The notes below the pieces were generated by a model. The model made no database searches and was not told where the DNA came from. It was given only the letters and a program-made list of their open reading frames with translations. A DNA stretch of 6,385 bases, taken from an uncultured Oscillospiraceae bacterium. Its GTDB lineage: Bacteria > Bacillota > Clostridia > UBA1212 > SIG427. The first letter of the stretch is position 1. Each line of letters opens with the position of its first letter. The DNA is taken from the NCBI GenBank assembly GCA_902465325.1, contig CABQMV010000110.1, positions 1-6,385 on the forward strand, given 5' to 3'. Position numbers and translations under genes: made by a program. Shown one piece after another: positions 1 through 5,825 of this stretch.

Positions 1-1136
1 TCTGGTGACTCTGAAACAGAAGCCTGCGCCTCCGCCATCACCTGTGTCATCATAGCATCCAGATCAGGCGCAGGCAGCTGCGGCAAACTGGCTATAATAG
101 CATTTTGCAGCGTATCTTTTATTTCAGCCAGCAGCTTCTCCAGATCCTCCTGCGACTGCACTCCCGCAAGAATTTCACTGAAGCTGTCAATCTGCAGCTG
201 CAGCTTTTGCAGCAGCTGCTCTAATTCCTCCTGTGTCAGCTCTCCATTGACAGCCTGATCAACGTCCTGGGTAATCTGCTGCTTGATTGTACTTTCATAG
301 GTATCCAGAACCTTTTGGATCTCCTGGGCATAGGCCTGCATCTGAGAAGTCAGGCCATCTTTTACCTTTTGCATCAATACATTGAGCGTCACGGTAGTAA
401 TAGCCGCCTTGGCCTCCTCTGCCTCCGCCTGCTTTCGGTAAGCTGCTTCTGTTAGAGAAACAACCTCTTGCTGCATATTGGCAAATTTCTCATTTCCTTC
501 TGCCACAGCCTCCTCTATTGTCTTTTGCAGATTGGCCTCTAGCTTTGCCTGCAGCTCCCCCAGCTTACTTTCTGAGAGCGTAACATGAATCATATTCGTC
601 TGAAGTCCCGTAGCCGAAACAGAGGCCACGCCCCCCAGACTTTCAAACTCTGATATAAGCTTAGAGTCCGTTAGCTCCGATACCGTCTGCCGGTCCTCTC
701 CTTCCAAAGCAATGGCAAATATCATAGTAGGGATCATAGAGGGATTTATTTTCATGGAAAGCGGACTGCCGGCGCCCTCCGGCAGTCCGCTCTTTAATTG
801 ATCCAGCAGGGAATTGATTTCCACAATAGCAGAATTCATATCTGCATTCTGATTAAACTCCATGGCTACCATAGAGTAATTATCTGATGAAGTGGAGGTA
901 ATATTTTCCACATCCGTTACAGAAGACATGGCTGCCTCTACAGGAATGGTGACCTTATCCTCTACCTCCTCTGCTGCCGCCCCCGGATAAGTGGTGACAA
1001 CAACTGCATAGGGCATATTCATATTGGGAAGCAGGTCAATACTCATATTCATATAGGAGACCACACCCAAAATCAACACAATCACAATAGCCACTACGAC
1101 TGTAAAGGGTTTCCTGACACTGTATTTCGATATCAT
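1..1136 (-). CDS. RND-family efflux permease, N-terminal part (cut by window edge)
   Basis: The visible 378 residues are the N-terminus of an RND transporter (AcrB/SwrC superfamily), an inner-membrane proton-driven exporter. After a short basic N-terminus there is one membrane helix at about residues 11-29. The porter-domain start follows: IDLLPN at 33-38, YPGAAAEEVED at 50-60, then TIPVEAAM and an STSS segment, and NP at 131-132. From about residue 190 to 345 the sequence becomes a long, Gln/Glu/Lys/Leu-rich helical region predicted by eye to be coiled coil. This is much longer than the corresponding part of AcrB and lies in the porter region. The ATG is chosen because GGAGG lies 7 nt upstream and the membrane helix follows at the usual distance. 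The 3' end, with the remaining helices, is outside the window. No periplasmic adaptor gene is visible. Family assignment is firm; the substrate cannot be told. Confidence 0.88.
   Translation of the reverse strand, partial: MISKYSVRKPFTVVVAIVIVLILGVVSYMNMSIDLLPNMNMPYAVVVTTYPGAAAEEVEDKVTIPVEAAMSSVTDVENITSTSSDNYSMVAMEFNQNADMNSAIVEINSLLDQLKSGLPEGAGSPLSMKINPSMIPTMIFAIALEGEDRQTVSELTDSKLISEFESLGGVASVSATGLQTNMIHVTLSESKLGELQAKLEANLQKTIEEAVAEGNEKFANMQQEVVSLTEAAYRKQAEAEEAKAAITTVTLNVLMQKVKDGLTSQMQAYAQEIQKVLDTYESTIKQQITQDVDQAVNGELTQEELEQLLQKLQLQIDSFSEILAGVQSQEDLEKLLAEIKDTLQNAIIASLPQLPAPDLDAMMTQVMAEAQASVSESP
760..791. repeat. Perfect 13-bp inverted repeat inside the RND gene
   Basis: Left arm AGCGGACTGCCGG (760-772), 6-nt loop, right arm CCGGCAGTCCGCT (779-791) on the plus strand. 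The arms are fully complementary and GC-rich, so either strand's RNA would form a strong hairpin. It encodes an ordinary-looking stretch of the porter domain around residues 116-126 (SGLPEGAGSP), so it is not an obvious insertion. On the plus strand it is followed by CTTTAATT, a poor U-tract; on the minus strand by TTCC. Confidence 0.9.
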
Positions 1137-1143
1137 CTATGTT

Positions 1144-1148
1144 CCTCC
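1144..1148 (-). promoter_or_regulatory. Ribosome binding site of the RND gene
   Basis: GGAGG on the minus strand, 7 nt before the ATG at 1136. It is a near-ideal Shine-Dalgarno and fixes the start of the permease. Confidence 0.85.
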
Positions 1149-1161
1149 GGCAAATAAATAA

Positions 1162-1184
1162 GTATAATAACCAGAATATTATAC
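1162..1184. repeat. 8-bp AT-rich inverted repeat upstream of the RND gene
   Basis: GTATAATA (1162-1169) and TATTATAC (1177-1184) are perfect complements around a 7-nt centre. The repeat overlaps the candidate -10 box and the probable transcription start of the permease gene, which is where a repressor operator would sit. It lacks the GC stem and U-run of an intrinsic terminator. Operator function is inference. Confidence 0.6.
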
Positions 1185-1206
1185 CCTCATTTTACCGTAA
1201 AGTCCA
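1178..1206 (-). promoter_or_regulatory. Candidate sigma-A-type promoter for the RND gene
   Basis: On the minus strand, TGGACT (1201-1206) is separated by exactly 17 nt from a perfect TATAAT (1178-1183). The -35 matches the TTGACA consensus at four of six positions. The predicted RNA start falls near 1171, giving a leader of about 35 nt before the permease ATG. The -35 lies in the last codons of the decayed alpha-galactosidase gene. No promoter-strength evidence beyond the match. Confidence 0.45.
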
Positions 1207-3242
1207 TTTCCCCGTCATATACAAGACGGAATAGATTTCCTCCACCGGAAGAAATTTTTTCACAGCGGCAGCCTCTTGCAGAGACAGCCGGCTGTCTGCT
1301 CACCAGATACATTGTTTCCCCTTTTTTTATAAAAGATACGCGGAGCACACCGTCCTCATAGGATTGCTCTATATGGGGACACAGACAGTCATCCAGACCA
1401 ATCACCGCCATGGGCGCTTCTCTTGTCAGAAAGAGAACCTCACAGCAGTGAGGCGCTATCCTCCGAGACAGCTTTCCATCAAAGAGCCCCAGATACATTC
1501 CTCGCCAAATTCATAGACATAGCACTGGTCTATAGCCAAGCACATGTCTCTTTCTTTTTCGTCCTAGTTAATCAAAGCAACGATCCGGGTATTCCCACGA
1601 TAGCCAAAACCTAGTATGCCCGGGATATCTGTCTCCGCAAAGTCCAGAGGAACAGCCTCCTGTGTATTTAAAGGAAACAATTTGGAAAGCAGCTGAATCT
1701 TCTCTTCGGACAGAAGCGTCATTTTATCTGAAAGCATTAGCGTTCCACCGCTAGAGGCAATGGCAGTTAAATAAGACCGGATCTCCTCTTTGTTCCTGAT
1801 TAGATTTCGTCCGCACTGGCTGTCCTCTTCCTCTGCTTCCCGGACCACCAGGCAGTCAAAATCGTTAATAAAATACCTTTTATGGTAAAAATACCGGTTA
1901 AGATTACTGGAGAAAAGGCACCTGGCCGCCTCCCAGCTCTCAAACACATCACCGCTGGTACGCATGGAATCGCACAGCCCTGCCAACGGAGCCAGCGGAC
2001 TGGTACAGGCAAGCAGAAAGGTATCCTCTGTCACCGACTCTCTCATAATCCGATACCCTTCCCGTATATTCATCAGTGCAGTAGTCTTAGGATCATAGTG
2101 ACGGCCCGGTCAATGACAATATCAATCTTAATATACCGGTATCCCCATTCATAGGACAGCCGATGAAAGAGGCGGCGGATAAATGCCTGCACCTCTGGAT
2201 GCGTCATACCCAGAGCCTCCTCCTGCCAAAGCTCCTCACAATCCCAGCGCTTTACAAACCAATCTGGATGTTCCTTCCATACTCTGCAATTTTTCGTAAT
2301 TCCAAAAGGCGCCACCCAGATCCCGGGCAGAAAGCCTGCTTCTCGGATATCATCGGCAATCTGCTTCATTCCCTTTGAAAAGTGCTCATTTTCTTCCCAG
2401 TCTCCCCAGCCAGTGTTCCATCCCTCATCAATCTGAAAATACCGGATCGGCAATTCTTCCCTGTGTTCTTTAAAAAACGTCAGGTTCTCATAGATATCCT
2501 CCTGACTGATTTTGGACAAATAATAGTACCAGCTGCAGTACCCTGCGGGCACAGGAAACTCTTTCAGCTGTATCCCCATAAAAGAAGCTGTGAGGTCCAT
2601 AAATTCCGGTATCCCGCCAATAAAATCGTCACAGAGCCCTATATAGAACCAGTCCGTAGTAAGTGTCTCCCCCGGCTCAAATGGGTGAGATTCCATAAGC
2701 TGCCTTGCATTAAAGTACCCGTCGCCGCTGATTCTAATTTCATTAAAATATTTCTCATACGAAGCGAAGCCAAGCACGACATGCTGCCCCTCTGTGTCTC
2801 TGGCAGCCACAAAATCGCCGCCGTCAGCGTATTGCCCTAAAATCGGCTGCCAGGTTATAACCCTCGTACGCATATCATTGGTCACATTTCCGTTAACGTC
2901 GATCAGCCCATTAAAGATAAACTTATCAAAGCACTCTCTCCAGAGGCCCTCTAACATTACCAACTCCCCCAGATGTACAATCTGCTTTCCCGTGTGATTG
3001 GTAAAATGATTTCGTACAGCAAGCCCCCTTCCAAAGGGCATAAATTCCAGACAGACATTGTCACAGGAAGCAACCGTCCGATCCCCTTCCCGGGACAGAC
3101 GTCAGACTCCCTGCCTTTTTATGTACAGAGTATCATACTTGTCGCCCGGATACCGCATTTCCGAATCAATCCGATCTATCAGGGTCCTGCCTTCATCGTC
3201 TGTAATACGCAAAACACCGCGGGAATTCAATACAACCTTCAC
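1187..3242 (-). pseudogene. GH36 alpha-galactosidase (melibiase), disrupted by four lesions
   Basis: An intact relative would hydrolyse terminal alpha-galactosides such as melibiose or raffinose-type sugars. Pieces in order: 46 residues of N-terminal beta domain from a GTG at 3242 (the G-rich tract 6 nt upstream serves as RBS). A TGA follows at 3102-3104, then in the same frame a long segment with GYCSWYYY, QIDEGW and KID. The Asp codon at 2121-2123 is the presumed nucleophile. A one-base loss near 2098-2104 shifts frame; the next piece reads YDPKTTALMNIREG and carries MRTSGDV, whose Asp (1948-1950) is the presumed acid/base. TAG at 1564-1566 replaces the Trp expected after ALIN. A second one-base loss near 1496-1502 leads to the C-terminal beta-sandwich (MYLGLFDGKLS). 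About 685 codons in total, near normal family length. The lesions cannot be reconciled with one product, yet residues between them are well conserved. Confidence 0.9.
1282..1297. repeat. 16-bp perfect palindrome in the alpha-galactosidase pseudogene
   Basis: AGACAGCC (1282-1289) followed directly by its complement GGCTGTCT (1290-1297). With a 2-nt bulge the complementarity extends outward to GCAG/CTGC. It lies in the region encoding the C-terminal beta-sandwich of the decayed gene. No known protein site is recognised. Confidence 0.7.
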
Positions 3243-3248
3243 ATCAAT

Positions 3249-3255
3249 CCCCCCC
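3249..3255 (-). promoter_or_regulatory. G7 tract acting as probable RBS of the alpha-galactosidase remnant
   Basis: Seven consecutive G on the minus strand end 6 nt before the GTG at 3242. The position suits a Shine-Dalgarno and supports that GTG. A homopolymer of this length is prone to slippage; because it lies upstream of the chosen start, length changes would alter initiation rather than reading frame. Confidence 0.5.
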
Positions 3256-3300
3256 TTCTTCAAAGTTCTTTTCATCTCCCTGTGCAACGGATACAAACTG

Positions 3301-3345
3301 CCGGGAAATTTGATATACTAAATTTTTTCCGTTAAATTTGCCCGG
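3301..3345. repeat. Inverted repeat across the phosphatase stop codon
   Basis: CCGGG and AAATTT (3301-3311) pair with AAATTT (3334-3339) and CCCGG (3341-3345), with a single bulged base at 3340 and a 22-nt loop holding the TAG stop at 3318-3320. No U-run follows on the minus strand, so it is not a standard terminator. It could protect or terminate the upstream transcript end weakly. The gap from 3243 to 3317 between the phosphatase and the alpha-galactosidase remnant shows nothing else convincing. Confidence 0.5.
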
Positions 3346-4418
3346 AAGCTTTTAATATTCTCCTCCGTCAGCCCAAGATCTTGCATATAAGCCTCTATAT
3401 TGTCCGCCAGGCTCCAGTCCTTGTTCCGGTACATCCGGAAGCCGTAATAGAGATTATCTATATTAGAAAGCATACCTGCTGTGCCAGAGCCGTCCGTGTC
3501 TCCCCTGGAAGAAAAACAAGTCAGCATATATTCCTTGTAAAGGGTTTCCTTCTCACAGCCGCATAGGCCCAAAAGCATAAATGCCAGGGTCCCTGTCCTG
3601 TCCCGTCCCAGAGCGCAGTGGAAATAAATCGGGAAATTTGCCTCCTCTGTAAACAGCAAAAGAGCGTTTTTCGTGGCCTCTCTATATTGCTCCTCCCGGA
3701 AAATGTTGTCATACCAGGTAATTGACTGAAATTCTTTCCGGACAGAAAGAATTTCTGAGCTCTCTGTGCCCCCTGTCAGGTCCAGCTCCGTTTTGATTCC
3801 CAGCCCCTCTTCAAAAGCCTGAGCACCGGCCTCTGTAATATACTTCAGAGAAGCGCCCCGATACACGATTCCCTGCCGGATTCTCCTGCCGTCAGCGGTT
3901 TTGTATCCTCCCAGATCTCTGGTATTGTTCACGCCGTCTATCTGTACCGTCCTGGGCTGATTCTCCGCTGTAGTAAAGGTACGGGTTTCCGATCCCTTCT
4001 CTCCGTCCAGAGAAAGCACCTTCCAATAGTATTTTGTACCCACCTGAAGATTATCTACTGAATAGGAGCACGCGTCGGTCTCCCAGCGCATAGCGTCTTT
4101 AAAATTAGATTTGCGAGACAGATATAAAACATACCCGTCCGAATCTCCTTCCCAAGTAAAGACAACTGGTTCCGGCGCATAATGCTCTGACTTTCCGTCA
4201 CTGTACAGAGAAATTTTCCGTATATCTTCCTCCGGCAGCTCCATATACTCTCTCATATTCTGGTTTACAAGCCAGAGCTCCTCTTTAGACGCCGGAGAAA
4301 GCAGCGTCACGCCTCCTAAAGGTCTGTCCCAGCCCCAGTACAGGAGGGTAGCCGCAGCAAGAATCACTGCCGCCCCAACTATACAGAAAATTTTTCTTTT
4401 GCTCATTTTCTTTTTCAT
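3318..4418 (-). CDS. Membrane-anchored tyrosine/lipid-type phosphatase with Fn3-like domain
   Basis: 366 residues. A lysine-rich N-terminus precedes one membrane helix at about 10-28, which by the positive-inside rule puts the rest outside the membrane. Residues about 85-151 look like a fibronectin-III-type beta domain (TKYYWKV and TFTTAENQP are typical of its end). Residues about 157-360 match the bacterial Y_phosphatase3 type: NTRDLGGY at 165-172, VYRGASL at 185-191, and the P-loop HCALGRDRTGT from 267, with Cys268 (codon 3615-3617) and Arg274 of CX5R. Where relatives commonly have DLR this protein has DLT (213-215), a possible change near the substrate site. The ATG lies one base after the truA stop, with a weak GAAGGG upstream; a TTG nine codons earlier is a less likely start. 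Expected to dephosphorylate phosphotyrosine or phosphoinositide-like substrates outside the cell; the true substrate is unknown. Confidence 0.88.
   Translation of the reverse strand: MKKKMSKRKIFCIVGAAVILAAATLLYWGWDRPLGGVTLLSPASKEELWLVNQNMREYMELPEEDIRKISLYSDGKSEHYAPEPVVFTWEGDSDGYVLYLSRKSNFKDAMRWETDACSYSVDNLQVGTKYYWKVLSLDGEKGSETRTFTTAENQPRTVQIDGVNNTRDLGGYKTADGRRIRQGIVYRGASLKYITEAGAQAFEEGLGIKTELDLTGGTESSEILSVRKEFQSITWYDNIFREEQYREATKNALLLFTEEANFPIYFHCALGRDRTGTLAFMLLGLCGCEKETLYKEYMLTCFSSRGDTDGSGTAGMLSNIDNLYYGFRMYRNKDWSLADNIEAYMQDLGLTEENIKSFRANLTEKI
3728..3755. repeat. Perfect 11-bp inverted repeat inside the phosphatase gene
   Basis: GAAATTCTTTC (3728-3738) and GAAAGAATTTC (3745-3755) around the 6-nt loop CGGACA. 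The arms are fully complementary. It encodes the VRKEFQ region of the catalytic domain, about 34-38 codons before the CX5R cysteine. No U-run follows. Confidence 0.9.
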
Positions 4419-4419
4419 T

Positions 4420-5115
4420 TCAAAGATTCCCTTCAACGTATTCAATATGCTGTAAACACAGACCTCGGGCAGGCGCCGTGTATCTTTCGCCCGTAAGAGC
4501 CCAGCCTACCATCAGCCGTACCTGATTGTACAAAAAGCCGCTGCCGCGAAAAGTAATACGGACCTCTCCGCCCAGACGCACTGCCGAGACCTCATAAATA
4601 CTGCGAACAGTCGACTTCTTTCCGGTATACCGGCTGAATGCACGAAAGTCCTGCTCCCCAGTAAAACGCTGCAGACGGTCATTTAAAGCCTGCTCGTCAA
4701 TGGGACCCGTTATCTCCCGACACTGCCAGATATAATTTCTTTCAAATACATTGGGCACGATATCGTCCCACAGGCGATACACATAAGTTTTTGCACCGGC
4801 ATTCAGCCTGGCGTGAAAGCGCGGCCCAGCCCTCTCAACAGACTGTATCGCCACTGATCCTGAAAGAGCCTGATTCAGGCTGTCCCTGAGAAAATCACAG
4901 TCCCATGCCGACTCCAGACAAAAAGAAGCAACCTGCCCGGCAGCATGGACCCCCCGATCTGTCCGTCCGGCTCCCTGGAGCCTCACAGGCTGCCCCGTCA
5001 GCTTCTCCAGAGCAGTCTCCAGTCTTCCCTGCACGGTGTTCTCTGTGTTGCCTTGCTTTTGCCATCCGTTAAACCCGCCGCCGTCATAGCTGAGCAGCAT
5101 TTTATAATTTATCAC
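4420..5115 (-). CDS. truA: tRNA pseudouridine(38-40) synthase TruA, short form
   Basis: TruA isomerises uridines 38, 39 and 40 in the anticodon arm of many tRNAs. All landmarks are present in 231 residues: YDGGGFNGWQ at 10-19, GAGRTDRGVHA at 48-58 with catalytic Asp53, FHAR at 100-103, the conserved Tyr111 in KTYVYRLW, and RGSGFLYNQVRLMVG near the C-terminus. The end is unusual: after VRLMVGWAL the sequence passes almost directly to TAPARGLCL. From memory of E. coli TruA, about 20 residues of helix and loop normally lie between these motifs. The GTG at 5115 is preferred because INYK before LLSYDG matches the family start and because GTGA overlaps the ylmH stop, implying coupling. The ATG five codons later has no RBS. 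The last codons overlap the likely RBS of the phosphatase gene. Confidence 0.95.
   Translation of the reverse strand: MINYKMLLSYDGGGFNGWQKQGNTENTVQGRLETALEKLTGQPVRLQGAGRTDRGVHAAGQVASFCLESAWDCDFLRDSLNQALSGSVAIQSVERAGPRFHARLNAGAKTYVYRLWDDIVPNVFERNYIWQCREITGPIDEQALNDRLQRFTGEQDFRAFSRYTGKKSTVRSIYEVSAVRLGGEVRITFRGSGFLYNQVRLMVGWALTGERYTAPARGLCLQHIEYVEGNL
4752..4770. repeat. Quasi-palindrome in truA
   Basis: ACGATATCGT (4757-4766) is a 10-bp palindrome flanked by TGGG (4752-4755) and CCCA (4767-4770), interrupted only by a single extra C at 4756. It encodes part of RLWDDIVPN. Modest on its own; listed because of the other palindromes in the window. Confidence 0.5.
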
Positions 5116-5825
5116 TTCTCGATCACCACCGCAATTCTGCCTTTTTGCGTTCTGCCCTGTATCTCCCGGAGCCAGAAGCGTCCTGTCCCCCTGACAGTAA
5201 TTGTACAGCCTATTTCCGGTTCGAAACCCGGCTTTTTTATCAATGCGCCATTGACAAACACCAGGCCCCGTTTAATCAAATCCAGGCTCTCGCTCCGTGA
5301 GAAAAGAAAGGCGGCGGCTACCAGCGAATCCAGTCTTATGGAGGACACAGTAATACGCACTTGCTTTCCGGCCGCCGAAGCCTCAGGAGGCAGAGCATCT
5401 ATGGGAATACATTTTACAGGGGTGCGCCCTATAAAGTCAAGCGTATTTACAATATAGTCTGCCACTCGACGCTGACAAAACACCCAGGCTCCAGCACCCT
5501 GGGAAAATACTAAAAGGTCTCCTAGGGTTTCCCTTTTAATCCCCAACCCCAACAGTGCTCCCAGATAATCACGGTGAGAAGGCGCTTTATCAGAATGTCT
5601 GCTCTGTGCTCTGATTTCAAGAAGCGCTACCGGGGAAGCCGGCAGGTCAAAATACACCAATTTTCTTTCCGCCTCCGGATAGCCGCCGTCAAAAAGACCC
5701 GGAGGAAATCCGGGTCTTTTAAACAGGGCAAGACAGAGGCTCTGCTCCTCCAGCGTCAGAAAATCACTGTGGCAAGCTCCTCTGGCAGCCAGCTCTTCCA
5801 ATCTTTTTTCAATGGCAGCCATCAT
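5112..5825 (-). CDS. ylmH: YlmH-family S4-domain RNA-binding protein
   Basis: 237 residues, normal family length. The N-terminal part has the YlmH signature: GGYPEAERKLVYF at 47-59 and HRDYLGALLGLGIKRE at 84-99, followed by GDLLVF. The C-terminal S4 RNA-binding domain spans about 163-225, with SIRLDSLVA, RSESLDLIKRGLVFVNG and a GRFWL strand, and ends GRTQKGRIAVVIEK. YlmH proteins bind ribosomes and rRNA; in Bacillus the family is linked to ribosome-associated quality control beside RqcP. That role is family knowledge, not visible here. The ATG at 5825 overlaps the stop of the upstream hydratase as ATGA. No Shine-Dalgarno is seen, so translation probably depends on coupling; a second ATG follows immediately. 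The gene contains a terminator-like hairpin over codons 36-46. It is often found with cell-division genes in Bacillus, so the setting here differs. Confidence 0.93.
   Translation of the reverse strand: MMAAIEKRLEELAARGACHSDFLTLEEQSLCLALFKRPGFPPGLFDGGYPEAERKLVYFDLPASPVALLEIRAQSRHSDKAPSHRDYLGALLGLGIKRETLGDLLVFSQGAGAWVFCQRRVADYIVNTLDFIGRTPVKCIPIDALPPEASAAGKQVRITVSSIRLDSLVAAAFLFSRSESLDLIKRGLVFVNGALIKKPGFEPEIGCTITVRGTGRFWLREIQGRTQKGRIAVVIEK
5692..5720. repeat. Perfect 12-bp terminator-like inverted repeat inside ylmH
   Basis: AAAAGACCCGGA (5692-5703), 5-nt loop, TCCGGGTCTTTT (5709-5720). On the minus strand this gives an A-tract, the GC-rich stem GACCCGGA/TCCGGGTC with loop TTTCC, then five U residues. 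That is the form of a Rho-independent terminator, and it works on paper in both directions. It encodes KRPGFPPGLF in ylmH, between family motifs. If active, it would lower transcription of the rest of ylmH, truA and the phosphatase. Structure is certain; terminator function is inference. Confidence 0.85.

Noticed and set aside
121..240. Apparent CTGCAG/CAGCTG repeat array
   Set aside because: It is low-complexity coding for Gln/Leu-rich coiled coil, with no regular unit or spacing.
1014..1054. 11-bp direct repeat CATATTCATAT, 30 nt apart
   Set aside because: It comes from two Met-Asn-Met stretches in the same reading frame of the RND protein.
1187..1498. Separate 103-residue protein gene
   Set aside because: Its sequence is the C-terminal beta-sandwich of the GH36 enzyme and it has no RBS; it is a fragment of the pseudogene.
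1564..2073. Separate 169-residue protein gene
   Set aside because: It begins in the middle of the GH36 catalytic domain and continues the upstream piece after a frameshift.
2382..2840. Plus-strand open frame of 152 codons
   Set aside because: It lies opposite the alpha-galactosidase remnant, whose minus-strand reading carries clear GH36 motifs; the plus-strand protein resembles nothing I recognise.
3301..3345. Intrinsic terminator after the phosphatase gene
   Set aside because: The loop is long and no U-run follows on the minus strand, so I list it only as an inverted repeat.
4622..4633. 12-bp palindrome CCGGTATACCGG
   Set aside because: A palindrome of this length is expected about once or twice in 6.4 kb by chance, and it lies in conserved truA codons.
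4945..5457. Plus-strand open frame of 170 codons
   Set aside because: It is antisense to truA and ylmH, both unmistakable on the minus strand, with no RBS or family motif of its own.
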